From Amphibalanus amphitrite (taxonomy: Eukaryota > Arthropoda > Thecostraca > Balanomorpha > Balanidae), in contig NW_024881587.1 in assembly GCF_019059575.1 (NCBI RefSeq), positions 1,083,315 to 1,147,314 on the forward strand: a stretch of DNA of 64,000 nt, written 5' to 3'. Under the pieces are notes generated by a model. It saw only the letters and a list, made by a program, of their open reading frames with translations, was not told the DNA's origin and made no database searches. Made by a program: the position numbers and the translations under genes. Positions 31,349 to 45,774 of the stretch are shown here, in pieces (the stretch's first letter is position 1; the number at the start of each line of letters is the position of its first letter).

Positions 31349-32954
31349 ATTGAAGGGCGGAGTTTTCATTCGATAAAACGAAGACATATGTGAAGGAGAC
31401 AGCTAATAAAAAGAGAGCGTTTCGGCCCACCACTCGTCCGGAGCCAATAGAAGAATCTCTCAGCTAGAAGTACTATCGACGACCGTTTGTCGCCTGCGAG
31501 TAACTAAAGACAATTCAGCGATTTGACGATGTCATGCCTGGCTAAATTCCTCTCACCGGGAGAGATCTGGCGAGCGATGGGGATTGGGGAGCTCGTAACA
31601 CAATTGAGGATACTTCACACGGACACGGAGGGGACAGTTCTGTGCAGTCAGCCCTCTCCCCGCCCTGCTCAGCGCTCCTGCCCGTACCGCTCTCTCCTCT
31701 CACCTCACACTGACATCACATCACCCCTGCACGCAGAGCTGTTCATCTAGACGTTATCATGAGTGACGGCCGGGGAGACATTCACCCCAACGTCCCCTGT
31801 TTCCGCCCAGAGACACTGAATGGAAGGCCTTGGCTCGGTGTGAGCGGTGCAGATCCGCGCTAGGCTCCATGACGAAGACGGACGGAGCACAGGTGTCACC
31901 CCCGGCCACCTGATAAGGACCTATCGTCCCTTTTGTGGCTAGCATATCCTCTGCACAGAGAAAATGCCGTGTGACTGATCAGGCCTCGCTGAAAGCAGGC
32001 ACTACCTCAGGATAAAAGGCGACTTTGGAGATATGAGTATTTGACCGTCTTAACCGTCTTGGCCACGAGTACGGAAAGCCGCTGGGTGCACAACGCCGCA
32101 ATAGGCACGTAAAAAAAAAACATCCCAAGGCGGCTGTCTTGTCAGAGGCTGTTAGCCGCAGTAAGCCGGAACAATCCTTCATCCGGCACTATATGATGGA
32201 TCATTTCAGTAGATCTGTCAGCTGCTGCATCGAACAGTAGGAACTAGGAGAAGAGCAGAACTCGTGGCGTCAGACACGCACTCTGGCCGCGCGGCCCCTC
32301 AGAGGGACAGTGGAGAGGGGTGATCTGTCTCGCAGTGACTCAGGCTGGGTACCGCTGCGGCTCTCTGCAGACCACGTGCGACACCGGTCGGCGGCACACG
32401 CGTCCGCGGGACGGCCGCGCAGCGTCTGACTGCGCCGTGACGGACGGGATGGGCGCGATCTGTCACGCCGCACTGGCCCGGCTGTCAATGTGACGGCCGG
32501 CGGAGCAAACGCCGCCCGATGCCGGGATAATCCGCGCCGCGACGCACGCACGCGCAGCTCCGCACGGGGTCAAGGCCCGCACACGTGCGCGCGTGCACTG
32601 GACGTGGAAGCTCGGTGAAGACGTATGCGGGGATTAATGCCACCGAGGCCGATGTTTGTATTGGAAATTGTTCGACCGGTATCCTGATATTGACGTCAAA
32701 CGAGCAGCAGATGACGCTTTGCAGGGAAAATCCTTTAATCGAATATGCAATATCACGGAAGTCTGCTACAAAAATGCAGATATATTAATATGGCTAGATA
32801 ATACATAATTAAAATAGGTACGTGGGCAAAAAGCAAAATACTTTCATGAGGCACTTACAAAGCTCGTGAAAAGTGTTTGACTGAGAAATTGGCCATCGAT
32901 GCCTATTTACCTACCCTCATATGTAGTCCTGCCCATGGAAAGGGAGCAGATTAT
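31349..32954. other. No recognised gene; one GC island
   Basis: A GC-rich island at about 32280-32600 has a 93-codon frame rich in R and S without a motif. The rest is AT-rich and holds nothing I can identify. Confidence 0.4.
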
Positions 32955-34148
32955 TTAACCGGCGCCCCACTGGGGGGGGGGGCTATTCATAGCCCCCCTC
33001 CCGTTTTTCTGCAACAACTTCTAAACCGCTTGAGGTATCGCCGCCAAACTTTCAGTACCTTCGGCTGCATGAATTTGACACCTAGTGTCAAACTTTGAGC
33101 TTCATATCTATCATAGGTCGGCCGGAAATGAGGTCAGAGTGACGTTATGTTCGGCCGATTTCGACGCAAAACATTAAACCACGGGAATCGCTCCCAAGAG
33201 CTCAGTTTTTGAGCCAGATCCAATTTCTTTGCATGAGAGGACTCAGAATGGGCTGCGCTATCAAACTGCTAGCTCGAATTTTCAAAATTGTGAAAATTCT
33301 GAAAATTATATACATTAAAATTCAAAATTTGTATTGTTATCCTTTTTCAATTTTTTTTACCTTTCGAAAAAAACGAAATACATATGATAGAACATATGCT
33401 TATGACTTACTCTAGCGCGTTTTAGCCAGATATCTTCAAAAATAGCCAAGTTATACGCATTATAGCAACAATTTCACAATTTTAAAATTTTTCAAATAAA
33501 ATTTTCTGTACGAATTTGACATCGTACACCAATATAAGTAGCACCATCGTGTTCCTGAGCTCAAAATGCATCTGATTGACATTTTCTGTTGTTGAAAAAT
33601 TTCAACATTGAAATTTGACTTTTTTGACCTGAAAATGACCTGACCTCAGCTACCTATATTCAGATGAAAATGACCTCAAATGACACAGGCGACACCGAAT
33701 TTGAAATTTATGGCCTAAATGGACCATACAAAATGTGTCACGTGACCGACTTATGACATAAGATTTCCGTGACCTATGATGACCTGACCCTGACCTGAAA
33801 ATCAAAGTACAATTTTCGTACCCTTAGGGTATCTAAAGCATCTGTTCATGAGTGTGTAAACCAAAAATCAGTCTGATCTGGCTTGTAAGACGGCAGCCAG
33901 AGCCCAAAAAGTGAAAAAGCCAAATATCGATAATTTTTACTTTGACCTGACCTGTGACGTCATCGGTGACCTCGAGGTCAATGAAATTAGGCTTCGCTCG
34001 ACAGTTTTTCCGGGGCTATCAGATGCCGTTTGAATTTTGACGATCGGCCAAGTAGTTTCGGAGTTAGGAGGGGGGGGGGGGTATGAAGAATAGCCCCCCC
34101 CCCCCCGTGTGGCGTGTTATACACAGACCCCAGTGGGGCACGGGTTAA
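32955..34148 (+). mobile_element. TTAA-ended piggyBac-like element, copy F
   Basis: Ends are TTAACCGGCGCCCCACTGGG and the inverse of TTAACCCGTGCCCCACTGGG. Paired G and C runs lie inside each end. The left arm reads CTTGAGGTATCGCCGCC followed by ACTTTCAGTACC. The right block at 33941-34068 has TGACCTGACCTGTGACGTCA, then GGTGACCTCGAGGTCAATGA, then GCCGTTTGAAT, matching copies A and C. It is non-coding. Confidence 0.85.
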
Positions 34149-37016
34149 TTCAAGATGGTTTAGTTTCAGATACGATTAATTGTCATTAGTGTGTGTATTC
34201 TTTTAAGGTGCCATTGAAGTGTCATACCAACAGGAAATAAAGCTGTAGCGCCTGTAGCTACAACCTTACGAATAAAAAAAAAAATGTTGTTTTCCGGGAC
34301 TATTGCACTGAATCAGCTCGATATATCTACAAAACATAACATCTCACTGAACTAAGGTGGTCGGGGAGACGAGGGTGGAAAACTTTCGATCCTGCTAATT
34401 TCAAGTGGTGACATAACTAAATGGATACCTACTTCTAATTACGACTACCCTCCTCAGTAATACTCATCTCCCAGTAATGGACAACACTCAGTCATAAAAA
34501 ATAGGCCTCAGTTTGCTGACAAAAGGTCACCTGCCAAGTGTTGACCATGTGGACGCGAGCATCCAACATTTCGCCATTAAATTCGAAAATCCAGCCCATT
34601 CTGGTATGTATTTACAGCGCAAGTGAACATAAAAATCAGACCAATCTGGTAAGGCTGCAATCTGGTATCATCAGGACCTTGTCCCACCGACACCGGACAA
34701 CTGAGCTCGACAATTTAGATGTGACAGGGCAGCCAGTGGGAGGGTTGTAGCCAGCAGCGACAGTCTGTCACTCAAACACTTGACCAATAACATTCCACAG
34801 TCTTGATGACGTCACGGACTGTCCAACAGACCAACTGATTCAACATTGCAAACTCATCAAGTTGCACGTTGATGATAAGCGGACAGCCTGAAACTCGCAG
34901 CTATTTGATGAGCTGGAGTAAAAGAAAATGATCCTCACAATGAAAACAAACACTTCGAGGAATCGGTCGCGGAAACAATGCGGGGCACGTCTCAAGATCG
35001 TCCCATCCTACCATCCCCCCCCCCCCTAAAAAAGAGCGCAGCAGGTACTGACCTCCGACAAGTGACGTGTGACTCACCCTGCACAAGAGACAATAACCGG
35101 TCCCTGTCGTCCGAGTCCCACACAGGTGCGCCTCCCAGTCCCTCCCGCGGACTTCCCTCACTACCGGGTGTGACATATACGCACTGTGCACACGGAACAG
35201 GCCGCACCGCCCACACAATGCACCCGTGCACAAAAATCTGCACTGCGCACGCGGCGATCCGTCATATCATGCCGCTGAGGCACGCGCGCACTGCGGAAGT
35301 GGCGCCCGCCTGCCGTCAACAGCAATGGCGTCAACATCGGCGGTGTCAACAGCGGCGCCGCGGCGGCCGGCACGCGCGTCATACCGTGCCGGAACAGGGC
35401 CCAGGGACGGCGCACGAGCGCCAGAGGACCGGCCGCCGAAAAACCCTCCCCCGTCTGAGGAGCGGCTCGCACCTCGCGCGCCGTCAGGACACCGTGCAGG
35501 AAGTGCCGTTTTTGGCCGCGCCAGAAGGACCGGCGGAGGTCGCCAGCTCAGTGTGTGCGATGGAGAGAGCTGCAAGGCGCCCGGCGCTCGAGCGCGATGG
35601 GCCCGTCGGGTTTTGTCCGTTGAGCGGTCACTAGATAAATACAAAGGAACGGGCGCGATAGGCGGAAGGAGGACGATGCATGTCTGACGGCAGCGGCGAC
35701 TTATTGCACAATATCACACCCAACAATGCTCTCAACAATGCGCTGTGTGTTGTAGTTTAACAAAGTATCCTTGTTCAGAAGGCGGGGGGGGGGGGATCCA
35801 ATCACCTTAGGTCCAAAAAGCGCGCCACAACTTATAACTTATCATTACTTTCCTTAAGACCACAATCCCCGTTCATTTGGAAGGCGTTATCGGGCCTTGG
35901 GTTGAAGAGCATAAGTCACAGGTAGACTGCGATGGATAAATATTATATTCACTCCCACCCTCTTGCTGTGACGATGATAGTCTTAGGGTCTCATGTTGAA
36001 ACCGAACAACGTAGAAATTTTGTTTAAAGGTTTGGATATAAGAACAGCTTTGCGTTCGAAGCAAACATCGCTCGGCTTGGGAGACACCGGTTATTAACTC
36101 TTCATTAAGTGCCTAATAAGCTGCCAACATAACAATCGCGAATCTGTTAACAATCTAGAATCACAGCACCAAATGCATGTAAGTGCACGAGTCCAACTCT
36201 GATTAAAGTAGTGCGGGGCCTGCGCGCGTATAGTCCGTATATAGTGAGATCGGGGAAGGCCTAATCGTCGTGCGCCAATCAAGGTCAACTGGCTCCAAGT
36301 TCGCCGCGTTCCTATCAAGGATAGTGAAGTTTGCGTGAGCGCCGTTTATAGCCGTTGCCGCCTTTTGCGTTTGCACATTGTAATGAGAAATTGAAGATGA
36401 TGGACTGCAACATGATGAAGCGCTCATTCCACGATAAATTTACGCTGCTCATCCACATTACAGCGATAGGCGAATGATTGCTGCTTGCAGAATGCCTCGC
36501 TAGTCGCTGTCATTGCGACTGCACCGATCAAGTTCGTGCACATAATTCAATACTTACTGTTTTCCCGTCTTGGGAAGATGCCTACATCTAAAGATAATGT
36601 AAAATGGCTGACTATGTATTGGCACTGCGATCTTTATAGCAACATCAACCAAAGAGCATTGTTTACACCTGCCCTGACCATACATAGGTAGGTACTTATA
36701 CCTATACTGCTGCAGCGGCTATTCATTTTCAGGTGCCGAGGGACAGCCTGTTCTCTCCTTTGTACCTAATTGACTTATCCGAAAAAATTGAGTCCAAAAT
36801 TGATAAAAATAAAACAGTTTTCCGCAGCATGATTGGATAAGTCAATAGGCACAACAAATACGGCTACCTACTTGGAACCGTAACCATTGCTAATAGTGCG
36901 AATATAGTGCGTTTCTGTTATTTTTTGCTCAAAGTTTTTAGTTTTGACAAAAGGGAGTTATTCAACAGCAGTTACTTACCCTGCAATTTCGAAGTTCGAC
37001 ATTGCAGAGCAGCCGC

Positions 37017-37057
37017 GAGTGAAAAGGAAAGCATGCCGCATGCTTTCCTTTTCACTC
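37017..37057. repeat. Perfect 19-bp stem with 3-nt loop
   Basis: GAGTGAAAAGGAAAGCATG (37017-37035) is followed by CCG and then its exact inverse CATGCTTTCCTTTTCACTC (37039-37057). No mismatches. Confidence 0.9.
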
Positions 37058-40000
37058 CTGCATGTCGGAGAAGAGAATCTGCCCACGTAAGCAGAGCACA
37101 CTGGACAGTGCTCAGGCAAAATGCAGACTCAACAATCAATAAGCGAGAGAAAAATAGAAACAGCGAACGAAGACTGTGCTGCAGAGCGATAAAGGTAATG
37201 GCAATAGGTATTTCTTTGTTTGGCGAGGCCGAGGGTCACTCATGTGATAGAGTTGTTCATGACGATCGTACAACACGTGCTATTTTCACCGGGAAAATAG
37301 GGCCAGACTCGGTGTGCAGGACCATCCCGCGGCCGATTTACATAGCGGCCACGCGGGGCTGGGAAACACGGGCGGTCCGAACGAGGAACATTCCACCGGC
37401 TCGCCCTGGCGACGAGGATAAACTCAGCCGAGCTCCCCGACCCGTGTCGTATATCAGTCTGCCATCTCCGTCCCCAGGCAGTGGAGGTAGAGGAACGTCG
37501 GATTTACTGTGAAAGCTATCCAGGGACGGTCGTCGCTACAAAATGCCGTATCGTTCGATATTCACAATGTTAATATGACGGGTGGATCATAGTAGTGTAA
37601 GTAAAATATTTTGGGATTAAGAGGCATTATTGCATATATATAATATACAGTAATACGCTCTCGCTCCCCTGTCCTCTTTCGGTGGGCAGTGTCGGACGAT
37701 CGGCAGGAAAGCCCGGCCTGCCCAACGGCGTTTACAGTGCCCGCCTGAGTGTGTGTGATGATCGATGAGTGCCGTCCGCTGGCCGTCAACCTGTCCGGCC
37801 GTGATCTCGCCACTTGACCTCCGTCCGATACGCACCGCGGCGGCGCCAGGGGAGGTCGGCACCGACTAATGCCTCCTCAGATGGTCAGACACCCACCAAA
37901 GCGCCCTCCAATGGTCGTGGGACCCTTCCGGCGCCGCCTGACCCGTCATCAGCCACTGAGCCCCTCGCGTGCAGCCGAGCGCATATTTGCACTGCCCTCC
38001 TCCCCTGTCCGTCTCTGCAGCCGCCGCGCCGCCCCACCAACCCGCTGCACACGGAGCAGCCTTGAAGGGGAGAATATCGGAAGCCAGCTGCAAACGCGTG
38101 CCCGGCATTGGAGACCTTTGGTGGCCCCATTTGACCCTGGTGCGGTCAAGTTCAGTTGTAAAACAAACCAGCACCCTTACGCTCGTGTGCCCGTGTTTCG
38201 GCGCCGGCGACATTGAGGTCCCGTTGCTCGCCTGTCTCAAACGTGCTACTGTCGGTGCACGTGCGATTGTGCAACACATCAGTGGTATATGTTACCGATG
38301 AACGCTAGGCGGCCCTCCCGTGGGCCGGGGCGGTGCACCCCGCAGACCGGCCGGCCGCCGCGATACTCCGCTTAATGAGTCGTTAATTGTGCCGATACGA
38401 GCGGGGCAGGCGGATGGGGAGGCTGCACACGAGGCGCGGCGCACACGCGCGGCTCAGGTGACTAAGGTCGCGCCCGTGTCGCGCGCGCAGCCCCCACGCA
38501 GCGGGCGCCGTCTTTACGGCTGTCACCTTCGCATCACTGGGTGTGCGTGCAGCTGAGCTCGCGGGTCCCGTTGGCCGGCGCTGGAGGTGATCGCGGCCCG
38601 GAGAATGGGATGAGCGGATTTCTGCACAATCCCGCCCCGGAGGACCGGCAGCCGGCGGAGTCCGCCCGGCTGCCGGGGGGCGGCCAATGGGTGCCAATGA
38701 CCGCGGCGGAGTGTGGACTGTGCGTGCCGCCGCGGGCCCGTGCGTGAAGGCCACCCGGCCCGCTCTGAGAGACATGACCGCACAATGGGTGGCCAATGGG
38801 GAGAGAGTTTTAGGGTGAATACCTAAATGAGCCCGCGCCAGCTGCGCTCTGGGCAGTAAATCATAGTGTTATTAAGTGCTGATGTGCGTAATATGCGTGA
38901 TCGTCCTCCAATGTAGAATGAGGAGGCGGACTTACGACCACTTGAACGGCTGTATCCCGCTAACGCATGGACCTCACACAGCTAGCATTCACCCACTCTC
39001 TTGTCTCCAATTCTTCCTCATAGAAATATGATGGAACTTCGACTTGACTAAGAAACTGGATTGACAAGCTATGAGCTTTCTCAACAGACTCGCAAAAGAC
39101 TATCGCAAATTTCGTAGTTGCCACTCGAAGACAGAGCAGGTTAGGTGCGCCGCCAATGCGCCTACAACAGCGGAGTAGTATGATGCCACGCTACAGTAGC
39201 CGGAAAGAGACTGGATGCGCCATTAGAACGGGCTCTGCGAGGTCGGCCTCGTCGACTACTGTCTGGCTGAACAGGACAAAACCAGCTAGTCTGACGGCGG
39301 CCGCCTCAGCCGCCCATCCGGCTACGTGCTTCCACGCCGCGCCGCAACACAACACCCGACCCAGGTATGCACGATACAAAGCCCGGCTATGAGCGATGCG
39401 CCGGCCGCCGTCAGGCTCGATGACGGCATGACGTCATCCCGTGCGCCTCGCCCGCTCCTCCGAGACTGCGAGAGAGCCGTTCCGAGAGAGGCGCGGGCCG
39501 CAGCGGAGTAACGAATGACGCCGCGGGCCCGCCGAACGGTGACCCGGGCCACTCCGATATACCGGGAACTCGCTCACACTACTGGGACCTGCGGCCGAAC
39601 AGAGGCGCCGCCGCTCCGCCCCACCAGCCCCTGCCGCTCCACAGCACCGCGTGCCGGCACTCCATCGCGGCACAACGCTTCCATTCGACCTATTAAAGGC
39701 TTCGGCGCTAAGTGCTCGTGACGTCACCGGTAGCTCGAAGCGGTGCGCACTGTCCGAGACGGCATCTCTCTCTGGAAACAATGGCGATCGGCCGCGGAGG
39801 AGCCGCCCGCCGCTATTGTTATGACCGGTATTTACGCTCGTAAACACGTGACGCGTCTTCAAGGCCGGTTCTGGACATGGGCGTTCCGTGTACTACTGCC
39901 GATAGAGTGGCGCACTCGGAGAACTGGCCGGCGTCGGCGAGATCCGAGGAGGCACAGCTCTCCGCGGGAGGTGGCGTAATCCGTGCTTTATGTTATTTTT

Positions 40001-40595
40001 CATTGAACTGCAGCCTGGGCTATCGTTACACACTTACATAACCCGTAGCATTACCATGGTATCAACACAGGGAGGGTGATGCCGAATTCATCAGCATACA
40101 GCACGAGCTTCGCTCATCAATTCATGAAAATTGACCCTTTTAAGCGGTAAGGAAAGAATTTGCAGCAGCAGAGTACAAAGGAGATCATGAAATGACAGAC
40201 ACGAAATTGTAATAAAGTCGAAGATGAAGTAACTTGCAGAGGGTGCGCTGAAATAGGCGGACGCTAAACATGCTTCACGAATGGAATCTCGATAGGAATT
40301 TAAAAAAAAAAAAACTTCGGTTCTTCGGCATTTTAGTTAAAACTTAGTACAGAGAGAAAAAACTCAGTTCCGTGCTATGAAACACTATACCCATAGTTAG
40401 GTTACCGAAAGGTATAGGTAGCTAGATATGTATATGGGCACTGGGCAGCATTAACATTTTCTTACAAGTAACTAAATGCCTCTATCAAACTCCTATGTAC
40501 ATATATGTAAAGACTCACATCAATACATGTAGAAACCAAGTCTGTCATTAACGTGCATTAAAATGCACAAAAAAACATTACGTCCTGCCCATAAA

Positions 40596-40746
40596 CATAG
40601 GCGGCGGAACGGGGGGGGGGGGCACCGTGCCCCCTTTGATTTTGGCATTTTAACATTAGCCCTATGGGCGTTGCATGGAAAGAATGGGACCAAAAGTCGG
40701 CAGTGCCACCCCCCCCCCCTTAATTGAAGGTGTCCCGCCGCCACTG
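40596..40746. mobile_element. Possible 150-bp MITE
   Basis: CATAGGCGGCGGAAC at the left and the inverse of CAGTGGCGGCGGGAC at the right, each followed inwards by a long G or C run. The right end looks like a hAT terminus. Flanking duplications do not match, so the call is tentative. Confidence 0.4.
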
Positions 40747-43700
40747 CATAGAACTCCCATTCATGGACAGCTGAACAATCCGAACGTGTGCACCAGCACT
40801 TGAGACACAGCGGTGTGACAGCAGGTCTGTTACCGGCACCGCCGGCGTCTCTCCCCAACAGCTCTGTTTGTTACAGGATCTGATATAACGTTTACTACAC
40901 ACTTTTATGAGCGCGTAGGGAAAAGAACCTCACATGACAACGGTACAACATCACCTAACATGGGTTTTGCACAGAAGATACCTACACATTTTTTCCAGAA
41001 CAGTATCTCGTTTGCGGTTCCACCTACTGACCGGGAAAATTACTGAGTAATTCTCACTGCCCTTATTCCTGCTGGAGGTCTCTAACGGTAGACACAATGA
41101 CTGCAATATCCTGCATAATCACTATCAGCCAAACGGAAACTTGTGTTTTACCTGACAATGTTTTCCTACTCGACATGGCAGAAGAGGTGAAGATACATTG
41201 CATGTTACTGCACCCATTGAGTTGTTGGACACACCATGGCGTCTGAATCTCAATAGGCACAGCGATCCAATAACCCAACCATAATCCACTTCACAGCACG
41301 AATCAGTTTTTCTTAAACGGCTCCGAAGTCTCAAACGAACAGCAAGACCACATTGCTGAAATATAACAGAGCAGCGGGTCCGCACTACTCGTCCGAACAC
41401 CACGCGCTGCGTGCGGCCACCTCGGACAGCTCGCTGTCATGATCAGTCCCCTGCCCCACCCGGGAGCCGCACGTGTCTGTCGTGTCTCGCACGTGTCTGG
41501 TGGGCACCGCGGCGGTCTGCACCGTCTGCAGTCTGCAGCGGGCCCGCCGGAAGCTGGTCTGGTCGGCCGGCGCGGTGCAGGAGCGCGCCGGGCCGAGCCG
41601 ACTGCAGCCGTATACCGTCCCGTCCCGTTCCGTTCCGTCCATTGTGGTGGTCGCCGTGGGCGCTGGCCGGTCGGAGGCAGGTGAGGTGGCGTTTCCGGCC
41701 CGGTTTCCGGAGCACTATGCCTGAGAGGGCCGCCGCCGACCAGCCCGATCGGTCTCAGTGCGGCGGAGAGAGGAAGCTGCGGTCACAGGGCGCACGCGGG
41801 CGGCCGCACAATGACCTCGGGGCAGGCGACCCTCCGACCCCCGCTGGGGTCAGGTGACTGCTTTGTTATGGGAGCTTGCTGGGTAGAAATCCGCCGCGAA
41901 GTTCAAGGATTTCTTATTTTGGCAGTGGCTTTCAAATGTTACACTTATCCACAACACGTCAGTCTACCCCCCAAAATGCAAGTAATGCTCTGATCTGACT
42001 GCTCATACGATTGTTAGAATCTTGTGACATGCCCATGAGCGGTGCAATGCCGTGATGCGATTACTCGCACCAGTTCCTGTTCAGATTAGATTACATTCTT
42101 TGTGCCGTAAAATTGTGGCCAAAGTGCTGAACATACCCCCTCCGGGATTTAGCCAACAGCCTAGTGGATGAGAATAGGGACTTAAAGTTTTCACAAGATT
42201 CGCTCCGCGGGCCTCCGCGTATTTTGCAAAAGTTTTTGATGTTTCCAAATACCAAATTTCGTCGTCGGCCCGGTCAGTGAAATCTATCGGAACATTTTAC
42301 TTCACATGACTTAGCGTCTTAATTAATGACTTGACGCATAAATTTCTGAATAAGTACCGGCATATGTAGAAAGGTGCAGAGGCCTATGCTTAAAGTGATT
42401 TAAGGAGACCCCTCATTCTAAACAATAAATAGGATATATGCTGTCCGAATTCCGAATTGAGCAGTGGCAAATTATCTCTGATGAGGTCCGGGCTCGCTCA
42501 CTGGGCAGCGGCTGTTTATTTACCGAGGAGAGGAAAACTCGTGGGGAAAGGTCGGAGCTGCTTCTTCCCGGTCGGCTCGGCGGCGCCGGACCGGACCGGA
42601 CCGGAGCGGACCGCTCGGTCGCCGCCGGCGCTCAGCGGCACTGCAGGCAGAGCGCCGTGGGAACCGTCTGTGACCGAAAAACGCCGGCGCCAGGCCGCGG
42701 TACTCCCCCGTCTCAGAGCAGGCGCGTGGGGAGGAGAATAGCGCAGCACGACTTCATTTTACCGCTATAGGCTTATATTTCAATTTCAATCGTACAAAGA
42801 ATGAAAGGACGGTAAATAGCGACGATAACTTGCGCTTCTCATGCTGAGAAGTGATGCCCCAGGGCCCAGATCATTGATAAATCGAAACCAAACCCTCGGC
42901 AACTCCATGCCTTACGATCAAGTGCACCAATCTCGTACTGATTTAAAAAGAAAAAGGTGTCTTAGAACTAATGACCCTGTTATCACTTAACACTAGATTT
43001 GACGCTTATTTTTACGTGACGCAACGATGGTTTGTTGACAGTATGAGCAGGTTTTCGCCGCCTGCCGACAGCTAACGGGCGTCAGTGGACCTGTCCCGGT
43101 CGGCCGGTGCAGTCTCTCGGTCCGGACATTCCCGGCTCGGAGAGAGCCGAGCGGAGAGCCGAGCGGTCCCAGAACTGCCCTCGGGGTGACCGGGGCGGCG
43201 GCGGCGAGCGGGCGCCCGCACCGGCCCCTCCTGCGACTGGGAGGGGCGCGGCCGGCACCTGTGCCAACCGGGCATGGCTGCGGTCGGTGATTCGGAAATC
43301 GCCGAACGGTGCCACTTATCACCGCCACCCGACCACTGACCCGAGAACACTTTGTACTCCGCACAGAGCTGAGCCGCCAGCGGTGTCCATCGGTCTGAAA
43401 TTAGCAAGACATCTTCTGGTCCCAGTCACAACGGGACGCACCCATAAAACTTCAAGAGCTCTGCGTAGTAAATGACGCCTATAGATTACGTCATAAGCTG
43501 ACGCTGTTTGAAATTCACCAGCGGTCCATGGTGATTGGTGATCCAATATGTGGGCCGGCGGGTCTGCACTGGCCGGCGGCGGGCCCAGGTGCGTCTGCAG
43601 CCGCGCCGGGACACTCCCCGTCTGCACGCACTGCTCACACCCAGTGCCGGCGGCCGTTCCCAGCCGCCGCTGACGGCTCGTTAACGCAGCGGCGCCCGGT

Positions 43701-45552
43701 TCGTTGACCGCCGGTCTGCAGCGGCCGTCTGGGAGCGGGGCACGCACATTGCGCGCCGGTGCCGCCGCGCTGTCTGGCACGGCCGGCGGGCCCCTCAGGC
43801 GCCGCCGGAATGGACGGCCATGCGCACCCGACTGCGGCCAGAGTCGGCACTGCCGGAGCGGCGCGGCGGGGCGCCGGGCGGGGCTCAGACGCGACCAGTG
43901 CAGCTAGAGGGCCACTGAACAGCGCGTGGTGGCGCAACCGAATATAGGCTACCGGTCGGTATGCTGAACTTCCAGACCAATGTCTCCTCCTAATTCCTAT
44001 CATCCTTCCAGCTCTGAAATGGTTTTGTCAAAATTCAGACCGAAAAGGCCTTACCCAATAAAACAAACAAGCTGAACTTCATTATATCTTGCACTTTATC
44101 ATGCGTATAAGGTACCCATGATGGTACCCATGATTTGGTGGCCTTATTCACAACGTTATCCACACTCCACAGTTGCAAAGTAAAAAGTAAAAACGTATTT
44201 CATTGGAACAGGAAGACTCTTAGGACCTGGGTGCATGGGACGGCTGTTCAGTATTCAAGCTACATTGACTCTTATTTTGGAGAGACACGTCTGTTTCCGT
44301 GACGAAATAATATTTTTTATTTATCCTTGATTTCTATCCGGATATTGAGGGTCCAATTCTGCCGACCAATCCCTGCGTCACATATAGCGGTTGCTAAAGT
44401 CACGCATTCACTGATAACTGATAGCCAGCGCACCGATAGTTTCATGGCAGTGACGCAGGAAGGCGTGCTATCTACAGTTGAGTGGAGCGCCGCCCCGGAC
44501 CGGCGCACGACAGTTATATCTCCCCTCTGCATCGTCTCATCAGCGCTCCATATCGCCTCTGCATCGTCTCATCAGCGCTATGAACTGCGACTTGTGAGAC
44601 TGACGTGAGACCGGTGTTAGACACCCGGCTCATGGACTGAACATATAAAAAACAGCACCAAGATCAAGGGCATCACACTTATCAGCGGCATTGTCATGGC
44701 CAGTCGTCTAACAGGACTGCACCTCTCCTCTTTCTTGGCAGGGGTTACTGCACCTTGGTTACCGGAGCATGGCTGATTACTCATCATGCAGCAGGTTGTT
44801 CAGCGTTATCAATGCAGGGGAGGGGCTGCTACATTGCATACCATGCTCCAGTTTCTGGGGGTCTGTTCCTCTGCAGTTCATTGTACATGCACCGTTCAGC
44901 GGGTAGCAGGAATGTTTCCCGTGTCCGCCGGGGGCGCGGGCCAGCTCTCCGCTCGCCGTTTTCCTCTCAGCGCAGTGGCGAGGGACGTCTGCCCGCGGCT
45001 TCTAACCCTTGTCGTTAGGCTTTGTCAGCTCGGCAGCTGCACGGCAACAGGTATGTCAGACAGAGGAACCATTCCCGCAATTTGTGCAAACTTCTGGTAC
45101 ACGAGCTTTCCTCCTGGGTTTCCGTTGCACGGTGCCTTCAGCGACCTCACTGACAGTCACGTGATGCATGATTCCGCTAGGTTTGGGCATGTATGAATTC
45201 CAGGGGCTGGGGAGAAATGCGGCCAGCCATCACGGCTGTTTAATATAAATTAAAAGCTTTATTCCGAAGGCGATTAGCTGGATCTTCCAGTTGCCCGGCT
45301 ATAGAAGGTGAGAGTTTGCCCCAAGTTATCGCCTGAGCCAACCAAACTGGATCTCAGCATGCGATCCAGCAGTCACTCATGAAACAGCAATACTTGAGAT
45401 GATTTGATGCACTTTTATGAATAGGTGATGAATAGTTGTGATGAAAAGCTGCTTGAGTTTATCTCCTATTGATAGTACCATTAAAAATTAAATTTATATT
45501 GTCGCGCAGCTATTATTATGAACATATAGGTACGGCCAAGGCCATATATAGG

Positions 45553-45774
45553 GGTACGGCCCTCCAGCAAAAGAGTGGTTGGTTAGCCTATGTGCTTTTG
45601 GTGTAATAACTTTGAATGACAGAGACACTCCTGTAAAATGACTCAATAGAAAGAGAAGAGGGTTCGTGCACACACTTCTGCAATGGTTTTCAACAGCCAT
45701 TAGACGTATTCATCAATGCAGATCGCTTATTGTGATGTTGGCAACCAACCACTAAATACCTGGAGGGCCGTACC
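45553..45774. mobile_element. 222-bp inverted-repeat MITE
   Basis: GGTACGGCCCTCCAG followed by an AGTGGTTGGTT arm (45553-45588) is repeated inverted at 45739-45774 with small differences. The interior is AT-rich and non-coding. A separate GGTACGGCC word at 45529 may be a stray end of another copy. Confidence 0.65.

Noticed and set aside
34978-35634. 218-codon frame in a GC-rich island
   Set aside because: Low-complexity R/A/P-rich translation, overlapped by equally long frames on the other strand, with no motif or splice context.
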